From JBMYRH01 sp049602155 (GTDB lineage Bacteria > Myxococcota_A > UBA9042 > PHBI01 > JBMYRH01), in assembly GCA_049602155.1 (NCBI GenBank), contig JBMYRH010000022.1, positions 1 to 64,000 of the forward strand: a stretch of 64,000 nt of DNA, written 5' to 3'. Positions 26,545-35,716 of the stretch are shown piece by piece. The translations under genes were made by a program, and so were the position numbers. Position 1 is the stretch's first letter. Each line of letters starts with the position of its first letter. Under the pieces are notes generated by a model. The model saw nothing but the letters and a program-made list of their open reading frames with translations. It was not told the DNA's origin and ran no database searches.

Positions 26545-26856
26545 CAAGCGGGGTAAGCCATAGGAGAGGGTTCGCTCAGGGTCCCAGGCGAGGTGTCGAA
26601 GGATGGCAGAGAGGTCCACCAGATGCCGAAGCTGAGACGTAAGCGCGGTGCGCGGCGAGGTCGACGACATCGACTGCAGCCGTGAAACAACGCTGAGCTG
26701 CTGCTTATAGCCGTCCCCAGCCTCAGGGCCTGAAGGCTAAGGGGCGGGTGCGCTGACGACCAGCGCAATACGCGCCGGACACTTTTACTCGTCTGCCCTC
26801 ACATTGGATGTGACTCTGTGGGCCTTGTAGACGATTTAGAACCAAGGAGCGCCGAC
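26545..26856. other. Intergenic region, nothing recognised
   Basis: 312 bases without a supported gene. The 3' end carries AAGGAG for the following gene. Confidence 0.4.
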
Positions 26857-27285
26857 ATGACCGGATTCTTCTCTGAGCTCTTGCAGCGTGGCTCAGAGCC
26901 CGCAACGCGACTCAGCCGATACACAGAGCGATGTGGCTACTTCTATCTCGCCGTGGGGATGGGCCTGCTCTTCGCCCCGACCGGTCCGGTGGCAGTTGGG
27001 CTCCTCCCGGCCTATGAGGGACAAGAAGAGGCGCTGATCCGCTTGCTGGGCCTGACCCTCGGCGTCGTCGGCTACTTCTATGTCTTCGGGGGACGCACGC
27101 AGCAACCCTCTTTCGGCCTCGCGACGGTCCTCGACAGGCTGCTCGTCCCGGGCTTGCTCGGGTTCGTCTACATGGCCTCTCACGTCGAGCTTATGATCGT
27201 CCTCCCGCTGGCCATCCTCGACCCCATCCTCGGCATAGGGGCTTACATCCTATGGCGACGGGATGAGGCAGAGGCGACAGGGTGA
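26857..27285 (+). CDS. Small four-helix membrane protein, function unknown
   Basis: 142 residues from the ATG at 26857, preferred over 26818 because AAGGAG lies about 8 nt upstream. After a short amphipathic N-terminus (MTGFFSELLQRG) there are four hydrophobic helices, roughly residues 25-46, 58-80, 92-108 and 110-133. GLTLGVVGYFYVFGGRTQQPSFG and LDRLLVPG resemble small bacterial membrane proteins with a DoxX-like or DUF4345-like layout, but no diagnostic motif is present. The C-terminus is charged (WRRDEAEATG). Its stop is 4 bp from the stop of the convergent gene. Confidence 0.65.
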   Translation: MTGFFSELLQRGSEPATRLSRYTERCGYFYLAVGMGLLFAPTGPVAVGLLPAYEGQEEALIRLLGLTLGVVGYFYVFGGRTQQPSFGLATVLDRLLVPGLLGFVYMASHVELMIVLPLAILDPILGIGAYILWRRDEAEATG

Positions 27286-27289
27286 GGAC

Positions 27290-28558
27290 TTAGAAGTCGT
27301 CTTTGTACCGCTCAGCGAGGGGCGGTGAGAGGCTCAAGCCCACGGGCAGCGACCCGTGACCGATGCCCATGAAGACCGTATCTTGCATCCAAGACAGGTG
27401 GAGCCCGAACTTCTCCCCGCCGATCTCAAGCCACTTCGGATAAACGTTGACCTGCACGCTCGGCGCCAAGACGAAGTTGTAATCGGTGAGGGTGTTCGGG
27501 TCCTCAGCGCTCGCGTCGTAGAGCGTGTCGATGTCGGGGAAGCCCTCTTTGACGACCACCACGACCAGCGGGTTGTCCTCCTCGGAGTACGCGGCCAAAA
27601 AGCACCACCGCATCTGACCAGGCGCCAAGTCACCGTTGGGGAGGGGCTCAAAGCGACGCGCCTGAAGGCCTACGCCGAGGGTCCACTGGGTCAAATCTTC
27701 ATCCGCTGAGTAGGTCAGGTTGAACGAATTAATGAGGTGCCCGGTCAGCGCCGAGATGCTCAGGCCCCCATAGATGTGGAGGCGCGCCCACATCAGCTGC
27801 CCCGTGTTGTAGAGGCTGTTGGTGACGGGGTTATACGAGGTCTGAAAGGTCCAATCTCTCAAATGCAGCGTGTCGGCGAAGAACTCGGCGACGTCATCGT
27901 TGAGGAACATCAACTTCCCGATCCAATCAAAGAGCAAAAGGTCGGCGATAGCGTCCGCAGAGCCCTGTCTGAACTTCTGCGCTTGGACCACCTCGTTTAA
28001 CCAATGCCCTGTGTAGAGGGTCAGCCAAGACCAAAGCTGCGGGTACTCCATCCCTCGGTGTGTGAAGTACTCCGTCATCATACGATGCCTGAACCCGCCA
28101 CCGAGGAAGTGCCAGAGGTAGTTCGGGATGAACGCCGGGGTGCCATCGATCAGCGGACTGAGCGGCAAGATCTGCTGATAAAAGAACTCCTCCACCCCAT
28201 ACGACTCGATCGACTTGATGGGGTTCACAAGCCCCTGAATCACTCGCTGCTGCCCCTTCAAGAACTGCAACTTGCTCAACGGCTGCGCGTCATACTCCTC
28301 CAACCCGGACTCGACGATGATCCCCCAGGGCGTATGGAACGCATGAGCCCCAATGCCGTCCGGGTTGTAGAAGAAGAAGCGGCGCGCCTCGCTCTCCTCC
28401 CGAGACGTCGTATCCTCCCGGGGCTCACTGAGCGGTATCAAGTCCAGGGACGACCCGCCGACGTCCTCAACCGACTGAGGCGCTTGAGGCAGCTCAGCCT
28501 TCGCATCACCCGGCAAGGCCATGACAAAGAGCACGGCGAGCAGCGATCGTCCCATCAT
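27290..28558 (-). CDS. Exported protein of unknown function, probable outer-membrane protein
   Basis: 422 residues; tandem ATGs at 28558 and 28555. Signal peptide cleaved after GDAKA (residue 21). A ~40-residue linker rich in Ser, Glu and Pro is followed by an aromatic-rich domain with NYLWHFLGGGFRHRMM and LYTGHWLNEVVQ; the conserved-looking His and Trp residues suggest a membrane-associated helical region. The second half (from ~240) has alternating strands (LHIYGGLSISALTGHL, WTLGVGLQARRF, VQVNVYPKWLEIGG) and ends with Phe, as outer-membrane beta-barrels often do. No family is recognised. The downstream gene on the other strand nearly abuts it. Confidence 0.65.
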   Translation of the reverse strand: MMGRSLLAVLFVMALPGDAKAELPQAPQSVEDVGGSSLDLIPLSEPREDTTSREESEARRFFFYNPDGIGAHAFHTPWGIIVESGLEEYDAQPLSKLQFLKGQQRVIQGLVNPIKSIESYGVEEFFYQQILPLSPLIDGTPAFIPNYLWHFLGGGFRHRMMTEYFTHRGMEYPQLWSWLTLYTGHWLNEVVQAQKFRQGSADAIADLLLFDWIGKLMFLNDDVAEFFADTLHLRDWTFQTSYNPVTNSLYNTGQLMWARLHIYGGLSISALTGHLINSFNLTYSADEDLTQWTLGVGLQARRFEPLPNGDLAPGQMRWCFLAAYSEEDNPLVVVVVKEGFPDIDTLYDASAEDPNTLTDYNFVLAPSVQVNVYPKWLEIGGEKFGLHLSWMQDTVFMGIGHGSLPVGLSLSPPLAERYKDDF

Positions 28559-28846
28559 GAACCAAGGCCGATGACGGCGTCGTTTAAGGCAACAGAGGTC
28601 AAAGCGCCCCCACTGAAAGCCCTAAAGACATACGATTATTTCACCATTGTAGACAGGGTGAGGCGCGAAGCGACCGGTCACACACGAGGCGCCAGGGCGC
28701 TCCCTTTCGAGCGGTCGAACACATCCGCAACGCAGGTGCTCCTCCCGCGCAATGTAACGGTTCAAAGGTCTTGGGTGAATCCAAAAAAAATCCGGCCACA
28801 GAGGTTCGGGAGCCGAGGCGATTCACACCCCTCGAGCGCACGACTG

Positions 28847-29200
28847 CTACGGCGCGTCCTGAACCAGGACCTCACTGGGCCGACTCCAGCCAATGGCCGC
28901 ACTGCACAAGCCGAGCATCATGGACAAGCCGAGGACCTCGAACTTGAAGTCCGGCCACACCGGCACGAGCAGCGCCCCGATCAAGGACGACAAGGAGGTG
29001 GCGAGCAGCCATCTATCCAAGACCAGCCCAAACAACCCACAGCCTCGACTCGCGATGGCCAAGTTCACGCTCAAGCTCGTGACAAAGTTTCACTCCTGAG
29101 CTCACTCGGAGAGCCCAAGACCGGTAAAGAAGACCGCGGCGAAGAACCCGCTGTGGACGAGCAAGCGGTGAGCTCGAGTCGAAGCGACGAAACGGGAGAG
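28847..29200 (-). pseudogene. Possible decayed membrane protein with two in-frame stops
   Basis: On the minus strand one frame reads through two hydrophobic blocks: LLVHSGFFAAVFFTGLGL (near 29165-29105), then TGA, three codons, TGA, and next a 75-codon stretch with two more helices (WLLATSLSSLIGALLVP and VLGLSMMLGLCSAAIG) ending at 28847. The blocks share one frame, so no frameshift is needed, only the stops. Codon use is GC3-rich like real genes nearby. The short distal part alone (TTG at 29074) lacks a ribosome-binding site. It may be an inactivated membrane protein or chance. The rest of 28559-29261 holds nothing I recognise. Confidence 0.3.
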
Positions 29201-29261
29201 GTTCGTCGCTGGCGCCAGACAGTGGGGAGGCATCACAGCCCTCATCGCAGGCTCGCCCCCT

Positions 29262-30551
29262 TCAAGCCCACGGTCGTTGGCTCGACGTGCGCTCAGCTGG
29301 GGTCGCGCCGAGGGCCACCGCGTTCTCCTCATCGCCCGTCCATGCGCGCCACCCGCCATCGTAGACGGAGAGCCGGCGCCACCCCATCACCGACGCGTAG
29401 AAGCAGACCTCAGAGGCCCGCCAACTGGTCCCGCAATAGAAGGTCGTTCTGTGCGCAGGCGTAATGCCACATGCACGCCAGCGCGCGGCGATCTCGCCCC
29501 CGCTGCGCATGGTCTCATCGGGGTTGCGAAAGTCCTCAAGGTGATAGGCATCTGAGCCACCATAGGCCCAGATGGCGCCGGGGATATGCCCCCGCACCGT
29601 GATGTCGGGGTAGCCGGAGGTGGCGCCGACGAACTCGAACCAGCTCCGCACACTGAGCACTTGCGCATCCGGAGCAGCCAAGCGCGCTTTGAGCTGGGCG
29701 GTGTCCAAGAAGAGCTCAGGGCACCGCGGGAACGCCCCAGGCCACGTGTGCACTGCCTGGGGCGCAGCGTAGCCCGACTCTAAGCTGTAGCCGGCCCGCA
29801 GCCATGCTGCTTTCCCCCCCTCGAGTAGGCGCACGTCCTCTACCCCTGCGTAGCTTAAGATGTGCGCCACGCGAGCTGCTGCGAGGGTGTTGGCGCTGTA
29901 GAGGACCACCGGTTGGGTCGGCGCGATGCCCAGGGAGAGGAGCCGAGCCTTCAACCTGTCATCGGGGATGCGGACCCAACACGGTGCCTCTTCCAGCCAC
30001 TCGGTGTCGACATAGACAGCCCCCGGGAGGTGGCCTTGGGTGTAGCCCTCCACCGTGCGCCAGCCCACCTCCAGCAGGAGCGGTCTCCGAGAGGGGCCAC
30101 CGTGCATCGGTTGGCCCTGGAGAAAGGCGTCGAGTCGTCGCGGATCTAGGAGCCGCTCAAAGTGAGGTGAGGCGATCGGCTCTAAGCCGCCCTGCACATG
30201 GGTCTGCAACGCGTCCGGGGCGACCTCTAGGTTCGCGTAGCCGAGGGACGTCATCCTGTCTGCCAGCACCTGAGCCTCGGCGCCGTAAAGCGTCACGCGG
30301 CCGCCTCGCCGAACCCCGCGCTCATCAAGGAGCGTGTCGAGGTGCGCGTCATCGCGCCCATCGGCCCAGGCTGCGTCCAAGTGCACGGCTCCCGGGAGGT
30401 GCCCACCGACCGTGTGTCCGGGCTCCGGCCAACCGTTAAAATGAGCGGCCGAGCGCGTGTCTACCAGGCAAACATCAGCGCGGCTCTCACGATGGCGTGG
30501 CGTGGCTGGTTTCACCCGTTGACTCCTGCCCCCGCTCGGCACCCTGACCAA
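29262..30551 (-). CDS. Triple-rhodanese sulfurtransferase-like protein
   Basis: 429 residues if the TTG at 30551 is used; a GTG at 30542 is nearly equivalent. Three rhodanese-type modules are visible, each with a D/E-x-R-x5-y-xGHxPGAVxxD start: residues ~25-120 (GGHLPGAVHLD), ~145-260 (GHLPGAVYVD) and ~290-410 (GHIPGAIWAY). Only the third has the active-site cysteine (FYCGTSWRASE, a CxxxxR-type loop); the first two have LYGAEAQ and LYSANTL in its place. It is cytoplasmic with no signal peptide. The single active module should transfer sulfane sulfur (thiosulfate or mercaptopyruvate type), with the inactive ones regulatory or structural. Confidence 0.85.
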   Translation of the reverse strand: MVRVPSGGRSQRVKPATPRHRESRADVCLVDTRSAAHFNGWPEPGHTVGGHLPGAVHLDAAWADGRDDAHLDTLLDERGVRRGGRVTLYGAEAQVLADRMTSLGYANLEVAPDALQTHVQGGLEPIASPHFERLLDPRRLDAFLQGQPMHGGPSRRPLLLEVGWRTVEGYTQGHLPGAVYVDTEWLEEAPCWVRIPDDRLKARLLSLGIAPTQPVVLYSANTLAAARVAHILSYAGVEDVRLLEGGKAAWLRAGYSLESGYAAPQAVHTWPGAFPRCPELFLDTAQLKARLAAPDAQVLSVRSWFEFVGATSGYPDITVRGHIPGAIWAYGGSDAYHLEDFRNPDETMRSGGEIAARWRACGITPAHRTTFYCGTSWRASEVCFYASVMGWRRLSVYDGGWRAWTGDEENAVALGATPAERTSSQRPWA

Positions 30552-30673
30552 GCCGGCCAGACGAGGGAGGGGGGTGTCTTACGCGAATCATCTCCGGGAC
30601 GCCAGCCAAGGCTGCGCTGGAGAGAGGCGCCTCCTCCGTCAATTCAGGGCCCTCAGAGGCTGAAAGCGTTGCA

Positions 30674-31102
30674 TTAGCGCAGGTGCTTCGCCCTGAACTG
30701 CCGCTTGGCCTTCGTGAACACTGCGGAGGGGACGTTGCGGTTGTTGGCCAGGGCGAGCAAGTCTCGCTTGTAGAGGTGGTTAATGAGCTGAACGGCGACA
30801 CTCAGTGGTGTCTTCGGGTTGTTCACCAGCGCGACCTTGACCGGGTACGCGCGGACGTACTTCCGGTTGGTCGCGATCGCATGGACGACGTTCTGCGAGA
30901 GCTGCTTGTTGCTCGCAAAGCTGATGACCTCTGTAGGGGTCAGTCGATCGGACTGCACGACCGCCGTGGCGACCTGGCGGTTCGTGTCACGGACGAGGAT
31001 GCGCCGCGCCTCTTGGTCTCCTTTCCGTGCAAGAGAGATCTTCTCGCCGACGGTGAGTCCAAGGATCCGACGCTCAATAGAGGCTGTGGGTAGGGTAGGC
31101 AT
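30674..31102 (-). CDS. Small helical-repeat protein (myxobacterial LRR-variant/HEAT-like)
   Basis: 142 residues from the ATG at 31102, which has CGGAG about 8 nt upstream; a longer form to 31195 is possible and would begin with a weak hydrophobic segment. The body consists of ~25-residue helical units with a repeating (L/V)AxNxxV pattern: ARRILVRDTNRQVATAV, ISFASNKQLSQNVVHAIATN, VKVALVNNPKTPLSVAVQLI and LLALANNRNVPSAVF. This layout is common in short conserved proteins of Myxococcales annotated as leucine-rich-repeat variants. No catalytic site; a scaffold or interaction role is likely. Confidence 0.7.
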   Translation of the reverse strand: MPTLPTASIERRILGLTVGEKISLARKGDQEARRILVRDTNRQVATAVVQSDRLTPTEVISFASNKQLSQNVVHAIATNRKYVRAYPVKVALVNNPKTPLSVAVQLINHLYKRDLLALANNRNVPSAVFTKAKRQFRAKHLR

Positions 31103-31616
31103 CGCGGGCTCCGCAATCGAGGATTGCCCGCAGGCAGTCACTCCAATCCAGAAGGCTCCCCCTGCATAACGAACCCCACTCATCACAAAAACCAAAACGA
31201 ATCGTCCGTTCCGGTCAGTTAAGCTGACAATACAACCGGCCTTACTTCTGGCTTACTGATCAATGCGCGCATGCATGCCAATACGCGAACACCGCGATAC
31301 GATCGCGCTGCTCGCACGCGCTGCCCCTGGGATGCCTCACGATGCAGGCCATCACCACGACGAGGCCCCCAAAGCCCCCTGCCCGACTCACAGCCTCGCG
31401 CCGAAACTCTGATACACTCGACGGATTCTAGCAGAGTGCGGGCGGTCTTTGAGAGGTGACGTTTAGTCACCAAGCCAGCGTGTGCCTTGTGTGCTTCGAG
31501 GAGGTAAGGGTGAAGAGATTGAGCCTTGAGGTGATGTGGGCCCTGGGTCACTCGGAGGACCACGGGCGCAGCTCAATAACCCCGGTCAGCCTCGCCTCTA
31601 CATCGGGAGGCCGAGC
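31103..31616. other. Divergent intergenic region
   Basis: 514 bases between two divergent genes. No gene, repeat or clear promoter is visible, apart from the CGGGAGG ribosome-binding site at its right edge. Confidence 0.4.
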
Positions 31617-32687
31617 ATGAACTCCGACCTCACGCGGACGGTGACCCGCCCGACAATGCAGCACCTTCGACTGCTGGCCACGTGCCTACTGGTCGTGCTG
31701 ATGAGCCTCTCACAGGTCGCGACAGCCTCAGAGCTCACCCCTCTCCCGTCAGCCGACCGAGAAGCGCTGAGTGCGGTGCGCGCAGACCCCCTCCCAAAGA
31801 CGCTCACCCAAGGCATCCACTTCTGGGTCTCTGACGAAGCGCACCACCACCTGTTCCGCGACACCCTGAAAGGGAGGGGCGGCGTCTACGTCGGCATCGG
31901 GACGAACCAAAACTTCGCGATGGCGGCCTGGCAGCGCCCTGAGCTCATCGTGCTCCTCGACTTCGACCAGAGCATCATCGATCTGCACGCGGTCTACGCC
32001 GTCATCTTCGCCCACGCGACCACCCCAGAGGAGCACCTGGCCATGTGGAGCCGTAAGCAGGCCAAGGAGGTCCGTGCGCTCCTGGTCGCCGCGATGCCCG
32101 GGGAGGGTCGCGAGGCGACCCGTCAACGCGACCGCGCACTCCGCGCGTACAAATACGGCCGCGGGCGTGTCAGTCGAGGTCTCACGAAGATGAAGACCCG
32201 ATACACAACGTGGGGGGAGCCCTCGTTCATCAACGACCAGGCGGAGTACGACTGGGTGCGCGCCATGTCGATGGCCGGGCGCATCGTCGCGATACGAGGG
32301 GACCTCACAGGGCCGCACACGCTGAGCGACCTTGGAGCGACCCTCAAGGCTCAGGGGCGCAAGGTGACGACCTTCTACATGTCGAACACCGAGCAGTACT
32401 TTCGATATACGCCGCGGTTTAAAGCCAACATGACCACGCTCCCGCTCACCGAGGACGCCGTCATGCTCCGGACGCGCGCCTGGCGCGTCGGGGGGCTCCC
32501 GAAACCCGGGAAGAAGAAAAAACCGCTCTACTACGCCTACGTTGTGCAGTCATTTACCGACTGGGTTACCTGGCTAGAGGCTCCGAAAATCCATGGTGTG
32601 CGTGACATCCTCACTCGCGAAACTCGGGTCAAGAACGCGCTGGTCACCGTCGGTGCCCACCCGTCGCAGAAGTCAGCCAGACCATGA
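31617..32687 (+). CDS. LIC_10091-like exported protein with methyltransferase-like core
   Basis: 356 residues from the ATG at 31617 (CGGGAGG upstream). A signal peptide ends near SQVATASE (about residue 38). GRGGVYVGIGTNQNFAMAAWQRPELIVLLDFDQ looks like a Rossmann-type glycine loop followed by an acidic strand end, as in SAM-dependent methyltransferases; it is quoted here in parts GGVYVGIGTNQN and IVLLDFDQ. Later TTFYMSNTEQYF and a YYAYVVQS strand complete the pattern seen in LIC_10091-family proteins of Leptospira and relatives. Their activity is not established. The protein would be periplasmic or secreted, unusual for a methyltransferase, so the fold may have been repurposed. The C-terminus is basic. 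Confidence 0.6.
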   Translation: MNSDLTRTVTRPTMQHLRLLATCLLVVLMSLSQVATASELTPLPSADREALSAVRADPLPKTLTQGIHFWVSDEAHHHLFRDTLKGRGGVYVGIGTNQNFAMAAWQRPELIVLLDFDQSIIDLHAVYAVIFAHATTPEEHLAMWSRKQAKEVRALLVAAMPGEGREATRQRDRALRAYKYGRGRVSRGLTKMKTRYTTWGEPSFINDQAEYDWVRAMSMAGRIVAIRGDLTGPHTLSDLGATLKAQGRKVTTFYMSNTEQYFRYTPRFKANMTTLPLTEDAVMLRTRAWRVGGLPKPGKKKKPLYYAYVVQSFTDWVTWLEAPKIHGVRDILTRETRVKNALVTVGAHPSQKSARP

Positions 32688-32824
32688 GTCAGTGCACCTG
32701 ATATCCGCTCTGTGTCCGAGCTCCATGCTCAGAAGCAACCCGACTCAATGTGCATCGACACGGTCAGTTGGGGAGCGAGGAGCCGCACCGATAAGCGTCA
32801 GTTCAGCGCCACTACTGGCGCCTA

Positions 32825-33022
32825 TCAGTTGATCGTGAAGCATTTCCCCGCATACCTGCTCACCTTATAATGTGGTGGATAGCAGTAGAGCACGTCATCG
32901 CTGCCCCAACCCTCTGAGACAAACCAGCCCGGATCGCTGCTGATCACCCCTGGGTTGATCGAGGCGCACGCCCCCATGAGCGATACGACGAGGGCAATAA
33001 TGGCAAGTGATAACAGTCTCAT
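32825..33022 (-). CDS. Small lipoprotein, 65 residues
   Basis: Starts at the ATG at 33022, with AAGGAGT 7 nt upstream. Signal peptide MRLLSLAIIALVVSLMGAC with lipobox MGAC (Cys19). The mature part is 47 residues with two further cysteines (DVLYCYPPHYK and GKCFTIN), Gly/Ser/Trp-rich near the start (DPGWFVSEGWGSDD). Function unknown; size and layout resemble small outer-membrane lipoproteins. Confidence 0.7.
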   Translation of the reverse strand: MRLLSLAIIALVVSLMGACASINPGVISSDPGWFVSEGWGSDDVLYCYPPHYKVSRYAGKCFTIN

Positions 33023-33623
33023 AGTCACTCCTTGAGATGGCGCAAAGACGAGCGGTGGCGTGCCTCTTCCCAGGTCGGCACCGAGCGAAGAGTGGGGGCG
33101 CACACCAGGGGCGAAGAGGCCGCTGTGTTCGCGCAAAAGAGAGCCGTCCGCCTCTCGTAAGGTCTGACGATTTTATCACCGCTGGCTCAGAGAGGTAAGC
33201 CCCCCATCAGCGCGAACGCCTCCAAAAGAGGCACCGTTGTCACTCCCGGCAGAGCATCTCGCCCGTGAAGGTACGGATCGTTGACTCAGGGGCCGTGCTC
33301 TAGGGGGCCAAGTCCCCGGCTCAGGCGAGAGCCCTGGCGCAAACCATGACGCTCAACTCCCGCCCATGCTATCGAATCGATGACGCAGGGGGCCAGATGC
33401 CGAGCTGATGACCCTGCTGAAGCTCACCGAATCGAGGCTCGTCCAGGAGTAAATTCTCGCTTCCCCAGTGGGGATGACGTGTTGACCCCAAGTCGGCGCG
33501 GCGCGCAAGAGCATCATCACAGCCGTGAGCAGCGAGTCATAGCGGGCGCAAAGAGAGCCCGATGCCTTCACATCAAGGGGTCCTAAGGTGCATGCGTGGC
33601 GTGCGTCAGAGTCGCCCTGAGCG
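33023..33623. other. Intergenic region, no supported gene
   Basis: 601 bases. Open frames here (for example 33353-33637 on the minus strand) lack ribosome-binding sites and known motifs, and one overlaps the next gene. No repeat or hairpin stands out. Confidence 0.4.
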
Positions 33624-35522
33624 TTACTGCTCGCCATGCAAGCGGGTCAAGATCCCTGCGCCGGTGGTCGTGATGCGCTCGTGGAGGTGCCGGGCTCTTG
33701 GAAGCGCGCGCTCCATGTACGCCCGGTAGAGCTCCTGGCGCTCGGGGAAGCGGGTGGCTTGGTCATGCAAGATCTCAGCAATGGCCTCGTCGGCGAGCAG
33801 CATCCCAAGGCGCTCGGCGTGGAGCATGGCCCGAGCGAAGTCGCGCTTGGGGTCCCACCCATCGGTGAGCTGCCCCCACCAGCCTTGAACCGGGGTCTGC
33901 ACCACCGCGCGGACCTTGTCCGCGGCCACGCGCCCGATGAGGTGCTGCTGGGCCGTCAAAGAGAGCAGCTGGAGGCGGGCGAGGTCCCGGGCGTCAGGGT
34001 CGTTATGGGGCAAGGCTCCGACGCGCGCTTGGGCGATGCGTTTCAGGAAGTCTGCCGGGCGCTTCATGATCCCAGCCAGGGCGTCCTTCATGGCCATCAG
34101 CCCCTGGATCTGGCTCGTCCCCTCGTAGATCGGGAAGACCATCGCGTCCCGGAGGAGCTTCTCGGCACCGTACTCGCGGATGTAGCCTGAGCCGCCGTGG
34201 ATCTGGATGGCTTTGCGGGCCATCTCCACGGCCTTCTCGCTCGCCAAGAGCTTGGACAGCGGCGTGAGCCGTCGAGCGATCTTCGGGCTCGTCTCGAGGA
34301 TCTCTAGGAGCTCCGGCTCCACTGGCAAGCCCCCTGCCTCACGGGCGGTCTTAAAGAGCTTCGCCTTCTGCGCCTTCTCCTCGTGCTCAGCTGCCGTGAA
34401 GGCGATGGCGCGGAGGCCAGCGATGTCGACGGCCATCTCGTCGAGCATGTCGGCGATCATCTCGTGTTGGTCGATGGTCTTGCCCATGCTCCGACGCTCG
34501 GCGGCGTAGGCCTTGGACAAGCGCAACGCGGATTCACAGAGCCCAATCGACTCAAAGGAGACCCCGATGCGCGCATTGTTCATCAGCAAGAGCATATGCT
34601 TGAACCCGTCGCCACGCTTCCCGATGAGGTGGGCTGGCGCGTCATCGAAGCGCACAGTGCAGGTCGCCGAGCCATGGTGGCCCAACTTCTCCTCGATACG
34701 GTCCACAAAGACGTGCTGCGTGCGTGCCCCCTTCGGCCCCTCGGACCAAGAGGGGACCATAAACATCGACAGGCCCTTGAGGCCGGCGAAGGGGTCATCC
34801 CCTGCGGCCTCTTCGGTCCGAGCGATGGCGAAGTGGTACTTTCCGTGGCCGCTGGTGATGAAGATCTTCTCACCGTCCACACGCCAGGAGCCATCGTCGA
34901 CTTGGTAGCCCTTGCAGCGCAGGGCCCCCATATCGCTGCCAGCGTCTGGCTCCGTGATGTCCATCGAGCCCCAGGCCTCGCCAGTGATGATCTCCCCCAT
35001 CTCCTTGGCGAAGCGGGTCGACAAGATCTCGCCTGTCTGAGGATCGATCTCAGTGGTGCCCTCGTTGATGGAGTACACCAGCATCGCCATCGCGATGCCG
35101 CCGTGGAACCCGAAGTGAGCCGCAGCGGAGACGTCCGCGCGGCTGAAGAGCTCCACGCTGGCCATGTAGGCGATGAGCGGCAGGTTCAAGCCCCCCAGCT
35201 CACGGGGCACGCAGAGCCCGTGGAACCCGAGCTGCTTGATCTGGTCGAAGATACGGGTCAACCGAGGCGGGAAGCTCACCTCGCCGTCGACGAAGTTCAC
35301 CCCCCCGCGATCGATCTCTTCTGTGTGTGGGTCGATCTCTTCGGCCACGAACTCCGCGATGCTCTCCAGCACCTCGCGATAGAAGGCCACCGCGTCCTCG
35401 GTCGAGGTGAACCCATCGGGGTCCTTGGTCTCGCGCTCCGTCAGGCGCACCAAGGGGTCCCAATTGATCCCGCGATCCATGTAGAAACAAAGGTCTTCAT
35501 TGTCTTTCAGAAAGTTCGCCAT
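33624..35522 (-). CDS. Acyl-CoA dehydrogenase
   Basis: 632 residues; GGAGGAGTGATCCC before the ATG. The N-terminal helical domain, the central FAD/substrate block GSMDITEPDAGSDMGALRC, VDGEKIFITSGHGKYHFAIAR, and the C-terminal YEGTSQIQGLM with the likely catalytic glutamate are all present. IHGGSGYIREYGAEKLLRDA is the flavin-contact helix. At ~630 residues with a C-terminal extension it matches the long subgroup that includes DmdC-like 3-methylmercaptopropionyl-CoA dehydrogenases rather than the ~390-residue short-chain enzymes. The substrate cannot be told. It is cytoplasmic, transfers electrons to ETF, and stands alone; no other beta-oxidation gene is adjacent. Confidence 0.92.
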   Translation of the reverse strand: MANFLKDNEDLCFYMDRGINWDPLVRLTERETKDPDGFTSTEDAVAFYREVLESIAEFVAEEIDPHTEEIDRGGVNFVDGEVSFPPRLTRIFDQIKQLGFHGLCVPRELGGLNLPLIAYMASVELFSRADVSAAAHFGFHGGIAMAMLVYSINEGTTEIDPQTGEILSTRFAKEMGEIITGEAWGSMDITEPDAGSDMGALRCKGYQVDDGSWRVDGEKIFITSGHGKYHFAIARTEEAAGDDPFAGLKGLSMFMVPSWSEGPKGARTQHVFVDRIEEKLGHHGSATCTVRFDDAPAHLIGKRGDGFKHMLLLMNNARIGVSFESIGLCESALRLSKAYAAERRSMGKTIDQHEMIADMLDEMAVDIAGLRAIAFTAAEHEEKAQKAKLFKTAREAGGLPVEPELLEILETSPKIARRLTPLSKLLASEKAVEMARKAIQIHGGSGYIREYGAEKLLRDAMVFPIYEGTSQIQGLMAMKDALAGIMKRPADFLKRIAQARVGALPHNDPDARDLARLQLLSLTAQQHLIGRVAADKVRAVVQTPVQGWWGQLTDGWDPKRDFARAMLHAERLGMLLADEAIAEILHDQATRFPERQELYRAYMERALPRARHLHERITTTGAGILTRLHGEQ

Positions 35523-35716
35523 GGGATCACTCCTCCGCTCCCGCGGTGCGAAGAGGCCTAAGATCCACCGAGCGTCATCGATGACTGTCAGCGACCTCGC
35601 ACCTTCACCCTACCCGTCGCATAGCACGACGCGTCGCCACCTCGCCAGGGTCCCTCGAGCCATCACCGCGCCCCTGAACGCCCCCTCACTCTCTCCCGCG
35701 AGGAGGCCCTCGGCGC

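Noticed and set aside
28004..29464. 486-codon plus-strand open frame
   Set aside because: Antisense to the exported protein at 27290-28558 and to the intergenic region; charged low-complexity protein without motif.
33353..33637. 94-codon minus-strand open frame after the acyl-CoA dehydrogenase
   Set aside because: It overlaps the end of that gene and has no ribosome-binding site or recognisable composition.
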